DNA of 64,000 bases, from contig NC_088679.1 of assembly GCF_950023065.1 (NCBI RefSeq), positions 3,596,001 to 3,660,000 on the forward strand. The letters run 5' to 3'. The notes beneath the pieces were generated by a model that saw nothing but the letters and a program-made list of their open reading frames with translations, made no database searches and was not told the DNA's origin. This DNA is from Planococcus citri. Its lineage: Eukaryota > Arthropoda > Insecta > Hemiptera > Pseudococcidae. Numbering within the stretch: position 1 is the stretch's first letter; each line of letters opens with the position of its first letter. The position numbers and the translations under genes were made by a program. This document shows positions 1 through 13,799 of this stretch, one piece after another.

Positions 1-654
1 TAAAACATGCGCGTAAAAATCTGTAAGTATTCTGCGGCTGCAACTTGGAAATTTTACATTTTCTTTCTCGTATTTACAATTCAATCTTATACAATTTCAA
101 AAATTGAAGTTTTTCTTCTCCTCCCCCTCCCCCTCCCAAAAAAACTAAATTTGAGGTTTAAAGAAAAGGCACAAAAAACAAAATGTGAGACTTTGAAAAC
201 CTTGATTTTTACGTTTTTGAATTGTTTAAATTGACTCATTTCCCAAGAAGGGCTCAGCTCTTTGAGTTTCAACCAAAATGAGAGTGAAAACAGAAAGAAA
301 TCGACAGCCAAAACTTCTTTTTGACAATTTTCGATCAAGTAAGGCGAAAAATGAGAAATATTCAAAATTTTGTCCAGTTGATGCAGAAAGCTAAAATTTA
401 ATATCTGAATCGACTGGAAACAATATTTTGATCAGTTCATGGAGCCTTCAACAAATTTTCTAAAGTTGAAATTCAATAATAAAATTTTACCCAATGAAGT
501 TTGAAAGTTGAAATACGTCTTTATATCGTCTAATTTCATCATACGAAACCGATTGAAGACGGTTTCAAACTGTTCTGGAGCCTTCAGCCATATTTTGAAA
601 ATTCTTCTAGATTTTAAAAAAGTGCCATGAAAACTATCTCAGTTATATTTAACA
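1..654. other. AT-rich tract with an old foldback-family fragment
   Basis: I see no gene here. About 420-620 there are diverged phrases of the GGAGGCTCC foldback family found later in the window (a 'ggagccttca' phrase followed by 'tttgaaa' and 'gaaattc'). This suggests an old, decayed copy. The short frames on both strands are low-complexity (K, F, L, S rich) and resemble no family I know. Confidence 0.4.
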
Positions 655-1150
655 ATAAACAATGAGAAATTTTTCACTAGAAAGGTGAGCGGGTTCTGCG
701 CCAGGAGTAAAAATTTCATTTTGAGTTGCTCCAAAATGCGCTAGAAAGAATGTGGGTGGTTCATTCTTATGTTTAGTGTGGTAGTTTATAAATGTCTGAA
801 GCTTGGTAATGAGAATTTTTCACTAGAAAAGTGAGCGGGTTCTGCGCCAGGAGTGAAAAACTTCACTTCGGGTTGCTCCAAAATGCGCAAGAAAGTATTT
901 GGGTGGTTCATTCTTATGTTTAGTGTAGTAGTTTATAAATGCCTGAAGCTTGGTGATGAGAATTTTTCACTAGGAAGGTGAGCGGGTTCTGCGCCAGGAG
1001 TGAAAAATTTCAGTCTCAGTTGCTCCAAAATGAACATGAAAGTATGTAAGTGGTTCATTTTCATGATTAGTGTGGTAGTTAATCAATGTCTGAGGGTTGA
1101 TAATGAGGCATTTTTTAATAGAAAGGTGAGCGGGTTCTGCGCCAGGAGTA
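655..1150 (+). repeat. Tandem array, about 147-bp unit, 3.4 copies
   Basis: The phrase GTGAGCGGGTTCTGCGCCAG starts at 685, 831, 978 and 1126, giving periods of 146, 147 and 148 bp. Each unit also holds 'gagaatttttcactag' before the phrase, and 'ttgctccaaaatg', 'gtggttcatt' and 'gtggtagtt' after it. The core phrase is better conserved than the rest of the unit. The same core recurs singly, on both strands, at 25.4, 27.1, 32.6, 35.3, 35.5 and 36.15 kb, so the array is a local expansion of a dispersed repeat. Confidence 0.9.
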
Positions 1151-2160
1151 ACAAAATTGGACTGCTTACAACTTTTCGAGAAAACTATTCGAGATGTCTA
1201 ATTCAAATTTGAATGGATACCATAATTTCAGACACAAGTACGGCCTAAGAAACCCTTCGAAATTAAAACTTCAGTTGCCCGAATTGATTTTTCGATTTTT
1301 TGAAGAATTTTTGAGTAATTAAAATTGACTGTCTTTTGCGATTTGTGGTATGCTAAAGAGAAAAATTGAGTATTTCAGTAAAAATAATGAAAATTCGCTC
1401 CAAGAATAATAATATCAACGCTCCCGAACCGAATTTTCCCAATTCCAGTCAATCTGGAGAATACCTATAGCTCGATTTTTGATTCCTCCAGAATTTTTGG
1501 ATTTCTTCAGAAGACGTAAACTTAGAAATTAGTCAGTGCTGCTAAAAATCGAGTTTTTGCTCATTATTGACCTGTTTAGGTACCTATACAGGATTGATCC
1601 ACATAACATTTGGGCCAATTTCCAAGTGGACACCTGAGTGTGTTTTTTTGACCAGCATGTTTTATGAAGAAAAAAAATCAAAAATCGATATTTTTCTTTT
1701 CCAAAGAAAACTTTTGAAATTTGCACAAATGAATGTACTTATACATATATATCGTCTAGAGTCAACCTCCCGAATTCGAATATTGCCATTTCGAGCTATT
1801 CTGGGGTCTTTAGCGCCCCTTTTCGATTTCTCCAGATTTTTTTGAATTTTATCAGAAGGTGCGAAAATTGATGTGGGCAACTAAAAATCGAGTGGTGACT
1901 TATTCTCTACCTGTTTAACGAGTTTTTCCACGTTTGAGCCAATTTTAAGGCATACTCTTGGATTGTGTATTTTTTCTTTACCTAACAAACAGAATAGAGC
2001 AAAAAATCAAAAATTTTCTGTTCGTGGGGAAATTTTTGAAATTTATTAGATTTCATCGGTATCATTTCGATTCCAACTGTTCAATGAACTTTTTTCAAAC
2101 GGCTTGAATTATTATCAGCGTATATTTTTAATATTCTCTACAATGAAACGACAGTCGTGT
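1151..2160. other. AT-rich tract with two diverged direct units
   Basis: I see no gene. A phrase of the form 'aaaatcgag...ttatt...acctgttta' followed by 'gagccaattt' or 'gggccaattt' occurs near 1548-1625 and again near 1886-1945, about 340 bp apart. A third relative lies near 4684-4735 ('aatcgagtt...ccgtttaacgagttta'). This points to a diverged dispersed repeat of unknown class. Confidence 0.4.
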
Positions 2161-3960
2161 TTCGATTAAAAAATAAATTCGCTTTATTAATTTCGCGAAA
2201 AAAAAAATTAAACTCGACGTAATTTCTATATTTTTTAACAGCGTTATGTGTTTTTTTACTCTCTTTTTATTAGGCAAATACACAATATGCAATGTATGCG
2301 CTTTTCGTTATTTTTTTTTTTTTTTAATAATCATTGCTTTTATGTATAAATTAAATTTTAATTGAATCTTTTGAACGAGCTTTGGGTTTCAGCGAGGTAT
2401 TAAAAATTCGCGAAAAGATTAATAAAATGCCACCATTTACGATTAAAAAACGACTCCGACTCCGGTTTATACTACGACCAGAGCGTATATAGCTCAGCGA
2501 ATGAGGCGAGAGAGGCGAGAGAGAGGCGAAGAGCGAAAGTACACGTATAATAATTTTATTAGCGCGCGCGCACTTGCACACGCACAAGCACACGCTGAAA
2601 AAGCTCGTCGCGTCGATTATTCAAAGTTTTATCCAAGTTTTTGCCGACACCTGTAGCAAAATTTGCACACACCGACCACCGCGTCGCATCGTCTTTCGGT
2701 ATATCGTACCTATATAAACGTAGAGTTTGGGTTTTGCGTTGACTGAAATCTGTCGATACGTGTATTTATACTTCTTCAACATTTTACTCGACTAGTACAT
2801 CGTTCCATTAAAAGGGAGGCCCCCTCGTTCGCTTCTCAGCCATAATAAGTTTGTCGCGAGCTTATCTGCCAGGTTATAGGTACCCTTGTCCTTCGGCATC
2901 CTCGTGCTAAACGTAGGTATACTGTACCTACGCTATGTATAGAGTTAAACTTTTCAAACAAGATAACTGATTCGCAATTTAAAATTGTTTAACTTTAAGA
3001 ATAACACGTTAATATTTGAAAATTCCTCGTAAACAATATGGCCGGAAATTTTCGAGGCTTGTTTTCGCGTTCGTTCGTCGTCGTTCATTGTTTGCGGTTC
3101 GTCTTTGATGTTCATTATGAAAACATAAGTCCTATACTCATCGGACATCGTCGTTTGTCTGTCTAATATTTGTTTGTTTGTTCTTTTCAATACATATTGA
3201 AAAGGTTATTGTAATAGAAAGGATCCGAATACGATGTTTCAAGGATAGGTAGACAGAGACATATTGTGTTGAAAAAAATATTGCTTCTGTTGAATATGAA
3301 AATAGTGTTGTAGTCGTCACTCGTGTATATAAATGTTAAATGAATCATTCTCACGCATATATAGGGAACATTTTAGATACGTTTGAAAAAAAAAAAAAAA
3401 AAAAAACACCAACACTATTCTGCCTGCTTCGCCTATTTCAAGCTCAAACTAATGATTCGAGTTTATATAAATTAATGATCATCGAATCGAGTTGATTTTT
3501 TAAGATGGCCATTTTTCAAATGCGAACAATCGATTGTATTACTCGTACATTCGAGTTAAGAGGAAAACCAAAAGCCTGCTGCCTACAGCGTAACATTTTA
3601 CTACACAGATATGTGGCTTTATAAACTTTGGATGTCTTGTACTTATGAATGAATTTTGGGTAGCGTTTTCAAACATATAGGTGCTCTTTCTACTCGTATT
3701 TTGTCGAGCTTCAGTTTCCTCGATGCCTTGAACCGTAAAATCGTTAGATTTTCTACTCGGATGATTTTAGAACTTTCTGATAACTTTGATATTATGGGCT
3801 CGCTGCGCAGTCTTCAACGCAACTGTAATATTCTGCTTTTATGCCTCTTACATACTTTCGTGGAGCTTCTCCTTCGTAGAAAAAGATTGAGATGGTCAAA
3901 AGTGTATCTCACGAGAAACCAAAATGTATTTTTTTTTGAAAAAAAAAAATAATAATAAAA
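2161..3960. other. Apparently single-copy island with microsatellites
   Basis: Texture changes to CpG-containing, GTACCTA-rich sequence. It includes a purine-rich GAGAGGCGA-type run near 2503-2532, a GCGCGCGC run near 2563, and a 20-bp or longer poly-A run near 3387-3408. I found no convincing exon: the open frames are short and resemble no family I know. It could be intron, UTR or intergenic regulatory DNA. Confidence 0.4.
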
Positions 3961-6900
3961 ACAGAGTTCAAATTTGATCTCGAGTATTCCTTCCCTAATT
4001 TTTAAATGAAAATTTCAAACTTTTCATTATTTTGAAAAAATGTATGTTCTTGATGAATATAATACCCGCTGAAAAAGATAATCTAGGCAGTTTTTTTTCA
4101 ACTTACTGACATTTGATAAATTTCAAAGACGAGAAATATTAGGTATTTTTTGGAGGTTTTAAAACTTTTCTGAAATGGCGTGAGATGGGTTTATAAAATA
4201 GCTACTCTGCCATCATCTCAGTTTGAATTTTTTTTATAAAAAGTAAAAGTTGACATTATTTTTTAACCACTTTGTAAAAATCACGAAGAGACTCGCTCTC
4301 TAACAATGTACTTTGTCAACAGAAAATGTTTCAACAAAGTAGGTACGTATCTCAATTTTAATTTATTTTAATTCATTTCTCGCCGTATTGTGCCGACGAT
4401 CTCAAGGTTGCTCCGAAAAAGTGAAGTTTCTGCCTCCAGCATGGTCTGACACCTCCATATCGAAAATTTCAATCGCCTGTATTGATTTAAAAAATTTTGG
4501 TGAAATTTTGAAAATTCAAAAATGGCGATTTTCTGAAATTCAAGTTTTATTTTTCGAAAGTAATTTTCGAGTTCCAACTTTTTTAGGCATTTCAGTATCC
4601 TCAGGACAATTTTCTATTTTCGAGAAGTATCTAGATCTACTGAAATTCTTCAAAAAACGCAGAAATTAATTTTGGCAGTTGGAAATCGAGTTATGAGGTA
4701 CCTAATTTTCGATCCGTTTAACGAGTTTACTTCATAATAGAGGGCTCAAAATGGGTTTTTCAAGAAGTTGTTTGGTTTTTTTATTATTTTTGAAGGTCCG
4801 CATGCACAAAATTGCAGAATTATATCACTGGCATGGCAGTATCGCTTTTTTTGGTGGTGCCTTGACACAAAAGACACATGTTTGAGTGTTTTTTTTTTGT
4901 GATTTTGGACGATGACCCACCCGGAGGAAAAATTTGCAAACAAAATTCCAATAGTGATGATTTTGATGCAGGTAAATATTTTTGGAAGAAAGAAATTTCG
5001 TGTGCTTGGATTAGTTTTAGAGATATGACGGTTTCAAATTTGCTTTTGTCAATATCTCCCCCTCCCCTGGAGGCCAAAATTTTTTGAAAAAAGTCACGTG
5101 GCTAGACTCATGTCTCTTCTATATATTTTGTTTTTTTTTTAACCGAAAAATGCGTTTTTTTGGGATGGGGAGAGGTGGGTAAAATTTTTTGGAATCCAAC
5201 AATAATTTTTCATCAAAATTTCAAAAATTCGAGGACAGGGACAGAGGATACACTTCATCTTTTTTACCTTGGAGTAGATACCGTTTCGTTATGCAGTGTT
5301 TTCATCAGAAAATCTCGAGATTTTGTCACATTTTTCTCAAAATGTTCATAACCCAATAAATTTGCAATTCAGTGTAGAAAAATAGTAAAAAAAATATTGT
5401 AAATGTTTTCAAAAAATTTATTTTTGAGAGAATTTTGATGAAAATTGTTTTATTGGTTTTTGATCAATGAGACCATCAAGTACAGAAAATTTTAACATTT
5501 TTTCGATATTTTGTTTTATCCATTTTTTTCCTGATTTAAGAAATTTCAGTACCAAAAATTTCTCTCATTTTATTTTTTATTTTTTTAGCAAGATTTCAGG
5601 ATAAAAAAACGTTTACCTAATTATTGTGAGCGAATAAACTGATGCTAGTGAAATGGTAATTTTATTTTTATGTGTAGTATATGTAAATAAAAATAACTTA
5701 CTCTTTTTCACATTGATAGATACTGCAAATATGTAAAAATTCAAAACTCACCTGAAACAAAAATGAAAATAAACAGTTGATTAGTAAATTTGATAGCCTC
5801 GAAACAATAATGCAATGTTAAGGGAAGATTTTAGTCCTTTTCCTTTTCCCCTTTCATCTCTTCTTCCAGATTTTTCAAACACAAGCATAGATTTTGTAAC
5901 ACTTCAAAATAGCACGATCAAATTGCCACAGAGTCTACAAGAGGGTGAAAAGGAGATACCGTTTGTTAATTAATTTGGATTAGGTACATTATAATGAAAT
6001 GAGCAATTTTCAAGTACATATTTTGAAATGAAAAAAATTACTACAAAAATCTATTTGATGCATTTGATTTGGAATTTATTTGGCATGCAGATGTTTTTTA
6101 ATGTTTCAACTAAATCTTCATTGAAAGGGCTTCCAAAAATACGCCATAGTAAGCCAAGTTTTAGAAGTTCAATCTAATTTCTGATTTTTGGCGTATTTTT
6201 GAAATTTCAAAAATAGTCTATTTTATTTCGTGAAAAATATCAAATTTTGATAAAATTGAAGCCTGGTTTCATGTCTCACTTTCGAGCTCACGAATCGATC
6301 AGTGTTTTTTCTTCTTTTACTATATGAACTATACAATCAACGATTTCAAGATCTTGTCTCCTTTTTGGAAAATTTTCGAAAAAGAACTAAGATGAAATTC
6401 AGCATCTTTTCAACGCAGAAAAATATGAAAATCTATTGGAAGCCCCAAAAGGACTCAAAACCACCACCAATCGATTTGAAAAGTTCAAAAGTAATCCTAT
6501 GAACAAATTTCAGTTTCCTATCTCGGTGTTTTTTTTAATTTTATTTTTTTCATAAAAATTTAAGCAATTTTGAAAAATAAAAATGCACCAAAAATTGAAA
6601 AATGAGTTTGGTGACTGAAATTTGTCTTGGTGGTGTATTTTTTTATGCTCTGACATAGACTTTTTTGTATGGTTCAAAAATTGTGTGTTCTTTGGGATTT
6701 TTTGAAAGGGGAGGGGGGAGGTGACGACATGTTTTGCCAAAAACAAAAATTCCTAAACTTGACCCTGACTACAATCATATTTTTAGAAACTCAATTTCAC
6801 TATAAATGAGAAAAAGTGCACTTTTTGGAAGCTCACATTTTTCTAAAATTAAAGTACCAAACCCTACTTTTGCTCGTTCGTGTCAAAAAAGGTTTGAGAT

Positions 6901-7320
6901 ATTGGTGAGGGTGAATTTGAGCCTAAAAATACCATTTTATCCCTTTATTTTGAAAGTAATTGGCCCTCAAAACACATTCATACTTAGAATATGACTTGGA
7001 AAAATTATTTTCGGAGCTTGTAGCTGTTCAATCCAAAATTTCTAGATTTAAACAATTTTTTCACACTAATTGCACTCTCCACCAATTTATGCAATTTTTG
7101 GACTATCTATTTTGGCAAATTCAAAGCTTTCTAGCTGCCTGAATTTTGTGCTTGGGCAGCTGTAATTTTTTCATGGATCTGCCTTATATTGGTCTTCATG
7201 CTCTGGTGAAAAAAATAAAGAGAATCGGTAATTAAGTGGTCGAGACGTTTTCTTGGAAGTTTCCAACTTTCAAAGACAGCTTCATATTCACGGCGAACAG
7301 GTTATGCAATTTTATTAACT
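3961..7320. other. AT-rich non-coding tract
   Basis: Low-complexity AT-rich sequence with homopolymer A/T runs and short G runs (for example near 6706-6720). No gene, RNA or clear repeat border is visible. Around 4640-4740 a phrase related to the 1.5-1.95 kb repeat is present. A splice-donor-like CAGGTGAGT on the minus strand near 5747-5755 has no adjoining coding frame that I can support. Confidence 0.35.
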
Positions 7321-7324
7321 TTTC

Positions 7325-7412
7325 GTGTTCTTACGTCTAGGAATGTATTGTGGACGCAAAAAAGCCTATGATGCTGACGCGTCCTTAAATAAATTATTTC
7401 ATTCATTCATTC
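7325..7412 (+). mobile_element. Possible non-LTR retrotransposon 3' end with CATT tail
   Basis: A GC-richer phrase (about 7338-7385, containing 'attgtggacgc' and 'gatgctgacgcgtcc') runs into 'taaataaatt' and then about four CATT units. This layout (short 3' UTR, AATAAA-like string, simple-repeat tail) is typical of arthropod non-LTR elements such as the jockey or RTE groups. I see no reverse-transcriptase coding sequence upstream, so it would be a 5'-truncated copy. The assignment rests on layout only. Confidence 0.3.
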
Positions 7413-7599
7413 ATACGAGTAAGTACCACAAAATTTATGCACTTTTGATTTTGAGAATTCATGGAGCAAATTATTCCGAAATCTCGAAAGAGTCTTCAGA
7501 TCGACTTGAAATGCCGACAATGGGTTTTCGAGACTTTTCCACGAGGAATAATGTTCAACTCGAAACAGACAGTTTATGAGGAAAATCTCAAAATTACCT

Positions 7600-9420
7600 A
7601 ATAAAAAACAACTAGGTATGATTCATTTTCTAAATGGATACAAAGATTTTGATTTTTGAAATAAAAATATCCATCGCCTTGAATCAATGGCTCATTTTTT
7701 AAGAGTTTGGGCAGGAGAGAGGAGATGGTGGAGAAGAAGAAGAGGTTGAGTAAGTATCGAGTTTCCAAGTTTTTGAAACTGGAAATGGAAATTTAAAAAT
7801 ATTATTCTCTCAATTTCAGAAATATTTCAATGTCACATACACAATGAACGTGGCCTCTAATATTTCAGAAAAAAGTATTTAAAAACACAAAATAACCTCC
7901 TTCCCCTCCTCCCCCAAAAAACCTATTCGCAGATTTTCAAGCTTCCATAGTACGAATAAAACCCCCAGAAAGTGATCTTGGATTTTTACGACCAAAATCC
8001 GGACTTTATAAATCTTTTTTTTTCTGGAAATCATGCTGCTTGAAATCAAATACATTTTTAAGAAATGGATGTATGTTTTTGTGTATTTTCGACTCACTTC
8101 CCCATTTCTTTATGGTGGCATCGAGGTAACTTCGTGAAAAAGAAATCAGGAAGTAATCCATGTATACTCAACTGTAACTGCTTTCTGATTCTTATATACA
8201 TATTTTCTATGTACGAAGTATTGTATTCCCAGTTGACGACGAGGCTCGCGAATCTCTATCTATAAGATTATTATTACCTACCTACTCACTCAGTTAAAAA
8301 CGTAACGTTAAAATTTTGCATATTCTACTCGCTTGCATATTTTATAAGCCGCGGCATAACATTTAAGATTGCCTTTTTTAAAATTCAAGTACCTACATAA
8401 GGCATATAGTTTAAAAAACAAGTCGAATTCTCATTTGAAAAGTATAATATACCTGGTACAAATAGCTGGCGCTTGTTCATGTCGAACACCGTACTTGAAA
8501 AAAAGTACCTAAACGAGCAGGAAAAAAGAAATGGAAATAAATGAAATTAATTATCAATTTGCTCGAGTCGTTGTATAAGGTAGATATATACTACTCGTAT
8601 AAATTTCACCTTCCTTAGTGTATAGTACGTTTCCATTTTCATATCCAAATTTATTCGAAATATTTGCCTGTCTTTAGGTAGGTAGGTATAATGAATGGCA
8701 GTATACATTTTTTTGAATTTAAAGAAAAAAAATACAAGTAAAGAAGAAAAAAAGTAAAGAAAAGAAGAAATCTCAAACCCTCGAATCGTCGTTGTATAGT
8801 CGCAATATTGCACAAATTAGCCGGCAGTTTTTTTTTTTACGTTCTCTCTTTTTTAATGAAAGAAAGACGTAGCGTAGTAGGTCAGGTGGCACCGTAGTAG
8901 TAGCAGAGTAGCTGTAGGTAGGTACATGATTAATGTTTTGAGAAAACGAGAAAAAAAAGTCGTAACTTATTATGTTAGGTAGGTATGGTAGCAGGTACGT
9001 TGGAATTATTTTCTCTTTCTCGAATTAATTAAAGCGCCATCATCGTACTCGTACTATAGTACGACTAACTAAGCGACTTGAGGCTTTATCAAATTTTAAT
9101 CAATTTTCACCTGGTGTAAAAATATCAAAATGAATACATTTAGGAATATGCATATACAGCTACCTTCAAGTTTGGAGAAGAGAAAAAGTAGGCTTTTTCG
9201 CGTTATTATGAACGATGATGATTACTTAGTTGGCATCTTTACGCGCAACACAACGTACAAGGTGGTGCCAAAAAATAACCACGTGTAATGACGAGTTGAT
9301 TTAGAAAAATATGTAGGTATCTAATCATGTAGAAATATAACACGAGTAATCAGAAACGTGACGAAGTGGTGTATTCGGGGGAGGGATGAGTAGTTGTGAA
9401 CTGGCTTATGATGTTATATC
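7600..9420. other. AT-rich tract passing into a single-copy island
   Basis: No gene seen. From about 8200 the sequence becomes rich in GTAGGTA/TACCTAC and ACTCGTA strings (for example 8586-8600, 8680-8690, 9044-9062), like the other apparently unique islands. A purine-rich A/G stretch lies at about 8718-8770. Confidence 0.35.
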
Positions 9421-10734
9421 AATTGGCAAAATTGTCATTTCCTCTTCCATTTCACCTTTAAAAAAATCGTAATTTTATTTAGCAAAATTTATGTTTTTTT
9501 CTCAGGGTGAATTTTTCGTCCATCTCCCTCCCTCCCCCCAAAAAACCATCCAGTTCTGTTCATATTATCAGGTTGACTAATTTTTACGAAATTGAGTAAT
9601 CAAAAAGACAAAAACGAAAATCAATTGCACAACTTGCACTGAAGTAGACAAACCGCTAATTAGCTAGATGTGGTTTGAACAAATTTTGGAAGGAAGAGTT
9701 TGAAACAGAAATATTTTTTAATTTTAAATGTTCAAAAACGATGCTTTTATAAGTAGGTACATGAAAAAAATTTTTGAATTGTTCTACTGCAAGGTTGGAA
9801 TTGAAATACAAAATTCAAAATTTACCATTTTTTTTCGTGTTTTTTTAGCCTTTTGGTCTGTGAAAATAAAATTCAAGAAGAGAATAGAAATTCTCTCGGG
9901 CAAAATCTTGAGAAAATTTACTGATGTACAAAAAAATCATTTTCAATGCACCTATAATTATGTACTTGAGAAATTTCAACGTCAGTGTTTTGTGATTTTT
10001 GGTATTTTTGAATGAAATTTCGCACCTTTTTTCGGTATTTTTCACTTTTTTGCACCGGTACCAACCCTGTGGGTATTGATTTGGTTAAGTATTCGTATCT
10101 TTCTCAAATTTTTGAAGTCAATTTTTCATTTTTGAAAATTTTTGAAAAATTGCTCAGTAGAATTCAAATTTGCCCGAGCAAACCGAAAGCAAAATCTTTG
10201 AAAAATTGATGTGTACTTGTGTACCTACATAATTTGAAAAATAAAATAACTGATGCAAAAAGTTGTTTTTCATGGCTTCAACATTTAAAAATTCCAACAA
10301 ATAGTTTTCAGGAAATTATAATACCTACTCGTATTTTCAAAAATAGAAATGAAAGCACAAGCGAATAAGGTAGTGTCCAAGCTTTCAAAAATTATTAATT
10401 TTTTCAAAAATGAAAAAAAAACATTATTTTTGATGTGAGAAGTCAATTTTTCAACCTTCCAACTTTGGTCAGAGAAAAGGAAAGGAAGGTGAAAGCTGTG
10501 AGAAAGTTTTCAGGAAATTATAATATTTTTAAAAATACGAATGAAGCTCAAGCGAGACGAGGGCAAAAGCTTTCGGAAATTCACAATTCTTCATTTTTTC
10601 AGAACATAACTTTTTCATTTCCAAGAGCAACCAATTTTGGCAAAGATTAGAAATTCTCGTTTTCGAATTTTTAGCTTTAAGGTAGGGAATTTTTTTGGGA
10701 TATTATCAGAAGTTGAAATTTTCTGGCAGTTTTG
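9421..10734. other. AT-rich non-coding tract
   Basis: No gene or clear element border. Two related phrases ('ttttcaggaaattataat' followed by 'aaaaata' and 'gaaa(g)c(a/t)caagcga') occur at about 10308-10365 and 10507-10555, a local diverged duplication of about 200 bp. Confidence 0.35.
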
Positions 10735-11549
10735 ACTGGAATGCGTTATAGAACCTCCACAAACTACGAATTTCAATACGATATGAAGTCGACTGCACGA
10801 TGGTTTTAAATGGTTTTAAAGCTTCCAGATTTCAAAAAGTCGCTGCAGGCTTCAAAACGACTTGAAATCTACCAGCAGTCGACTTCGTAGCGTATTCAAA
10901 TGTTTGGAGAATGAATTTCGGTTTTCGATCTTCATTTGATGAAACTTTGGGAAATTTCAAATTTCAAAAATCTACTGGAGGCTCCAAAACGACTTATTAT
11001 CCACTTGCAGTCGACTTGGTAGCGTGTTGAAATTAGTTTACAGAATTAATTTCGGCTTTCCAACTCCATTTGATAAAATTTTGTGGGAATTTCGAGTTTC
11101 AAAAATCTGCTGGAGGCTCCAGAACTGTTCAAAATGGTTTGAAACAGTTTCCAATCGATTTGGAGTGTCGAAAATAGGGTATATCCCAAATGTCAGCTTT
11201 CTTGGTCAATTTCGTAAAATTTTGATTTTTCCCTCATTTTTGGCCTGATTTTCAAAAATTCACCAAAAATCGAAAAAAGGACTTTGACAGGTGATAAATT
11301 TTTGCCAGATCTTTCGATCTATCTACCTTTGTACGGTTTAAAAAATTTCGTGCTAGTTCTATGTTGGAACACAAAATGTGCGATTTCGGATGACCTGTCA
11401 ATCAAAATGGCCGCCATTTTGTAAGTGGGCAACTTCTTTTTTTAGTACAAGGGCTAGAAATGTTCCTCAGGATTCTCCCTTTGAGAGAAAAGTTGTCGCG
11501 GAGGATCGACGGGGTGGTGCAGTAGATCCTTAAGCGGGCTCCCCGACTG
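10735..11549 (+). mobile_element. Truncated copy of the TAGTCC-type foldback family
   Basis: Carries the family's GGAGGCTCC satellite units (about 10835-11130), then the conserved arm in its usual order: 'tatatcccaaa' block, 'gacaggtgataaatttttgcc', 'gacctgtcaatcaaaatgg' with the 17-bp dyad at 11404-11420, the 'gttgtcgcggaggatcg' block and a terminal GGGCTCCCCGACT at about 11536-11548. The terminal TAGTC is decayed (GACTGA). No matching left end is visible. The following bases (11549-11600) resemble one flank of another repeat (see 20850-20890), so the copy may sit in that repeat. Confidence 0.7.
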
Positions 11550-13740
11550 ATCAAATTCGAAAGTTACCTACAGGTCAATAAAACTATCCGCAACACTTAC
11601 GCCAATGTTGATGCAAAAAAGCACTTTTTAGCATAATTGATTACTTTATAGTTTTTGAGAATACCTTAAATTATGATGTTACAATTGATAACACGGCAAA
11701 AAATTCTGGTGGGGGGGGGTACAAAAATCCACGAACTTGTTTTTTTTTTGTAATTAATCATTTTTTCTTAGCCAATCCTAATTAAATTAATGTTTTTACA
11801 AATACTGAATCTTGTTAAGCAATGTAGGTACGTTGATTTCAACAAGTTTTTTAGATCTTCGCTAGATTAAATAGAGAAAAAAAATCCAAAAAATGTCCTT
11901 CAGGGGCTAAAAAAAAGTTACGAGCCACCCTTACTTAATTTTAATTTTCAACTTTCAAAAATCTTTCGAAGATTCCAGATCTCCTCAACATAATTCAAGA
12001 CCAATGTGAGTTTTTGTATTTTCAAAATTAAACCCATCCATGGTTAAATTAACTCGTATGACCATAAAATCTTGCAACCTTATGGGCGATTTAACATCAC
12101 CGCTGTGAAAATATACCGAGTCTGGTTTCATTTGAAAATTGAACTTTTCGTCCATTCGAAACATCTTGGTTTTTCGGGTCTAAGCCTACGTAACTTTTAC
12201 CGTTAAAAATAATCTATTCGTTTGGCTGGCTTAGGCCGCGACAGGTTTATTTTCATACTTTATTAAATAAACGAATCAAGCTCGTGTGAAAAATTTACGC
12301 GCTTTATCAACGTTATACAATTTTCGCTTTATGTTTTAAATTCTCGCCAACGAATTGAGTTTGCAAAAACGAAGCGCGGCGCGATAAACAGCTAAAAGCA
12401 GGGCAGGTGAATGGTGAAAAAAAAAGAGGAAGATGCGATAAAAACTTGTAGGTATAATTTCACGTCGAGAGTTTTATACGCTTTTGCGTTCCGCGTGTAC
12501 GTTGAAATGAATCTACCTAGTTACCTGTGTATCGGCGGCGGAAATGTAAGACCAGACACGAGGCGCAGGCGGCATAACCCCGAAGCGGCCCCGGATACCG
12601 TATAAACTGAAATGTGAAAATTAATGCTTTGGTTAACCAAGTCCAGTAAGTTAACGTAGCGTGTTTCCTTTGATGCGAAAGTGATTTTTCACAATTTAAA
12701 TGTAGGTACCTGTGTGGCTGTGTATCTTATTACGTACATATTGTTGGATAGTTGGTCTTTAGCCATAACAGACTAAGTAAGAACTATTGAACAAAAAAAG
12801 CAGGATTTTTTTCAAAGAATGTCTCCTCTTTGTGGATCTTTATCATTCCTTAAGAGACTACTCCACGTTTAAAAAAATTTCGAATGACTTTCGATTCAAA
12901 ATGAAGATCTCCTGCACTTAATTGCGTCAAAACTTGAACCCCCCAACCGCTATTTTTTTCCGAAATCTACCATGGTGGACTTTAATGTATCTATGACTCT
13001 AACTGATGGAAATATTCTCGAACTGGATAGAGCTAAATCGAAAGAGTGTGCAAAAATACATCACCAAGCAAAATTACAGAAGCTAAAAAGCATTTTTGGA
13101 TTTCTGGAGGATATTTCGTAATAAAAAAATTTAACTGGTTGGAACAGTAACTTCTGCAGGTACACATTTCGAAATAATAATTTTAAAAAAATATAAAAAC
13201 TGAAATTGGAGGTTCCACAATGGTTCGAAATAGGTTGTTTTTACAGTACAGAGTCTTTTTTCTGTGCATTGAAACAAAATCGACTTTTTGTTGAGGTACC
13301 TACGAAATGATTTTTTAAAAGGCTGCAAGTAAATTAAAACTTTTTTTGTATTGATTTTCATTTTTTTATCCTAGAGAAAAAATATGCTTTTGCTTTTACT
13401 TTTTGAATTATTCCCATTTCACTTTTTTGTGATTTTCTTATTCACTCACTCGTCTGCACTTAACAACATACTTAAAGCTTACTTAAGTAGTTTATAAACA
13501 TGGAGAATGAAAGGACGAGGGTATAATTTCAAAATTCATTAAAATAGCTGCTACGTGTACGTAAAATACTTGGCGAACAAGTTGCAACATGGTATGTAGG
13601 GAGATGTCGAGTAATAACGATGAAAACGGTATTTCAATTCAATTTTATCCCCGCCTTGGGACATTAGGTATGCACCTTAAACTACCTCTCTTGATGGACG
13701 TACATATAAAATGATTCAGAGAGGCGTGCCAAACAGGTGA
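11550..13740. other. Non-coding tract and single-copy island
   Basis: About 11550-11620 matches the repeat flank also seen at 20850-20890 ('tctacaggttaataaaactat' type). There is a G run near 11711. From about 12100 the texture is single-copy, with a GC-richer patch at about 12370-12605. The 64-codon frame there resembles no family I know, and I do not call it a gene. Confidence 0.35.
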
Positions 13741-13799
13741 TCACACCTCCCCCCCCCCACTAGAGAAATTTAGGCGAAAAGTTATGAATTTTTGGGAAA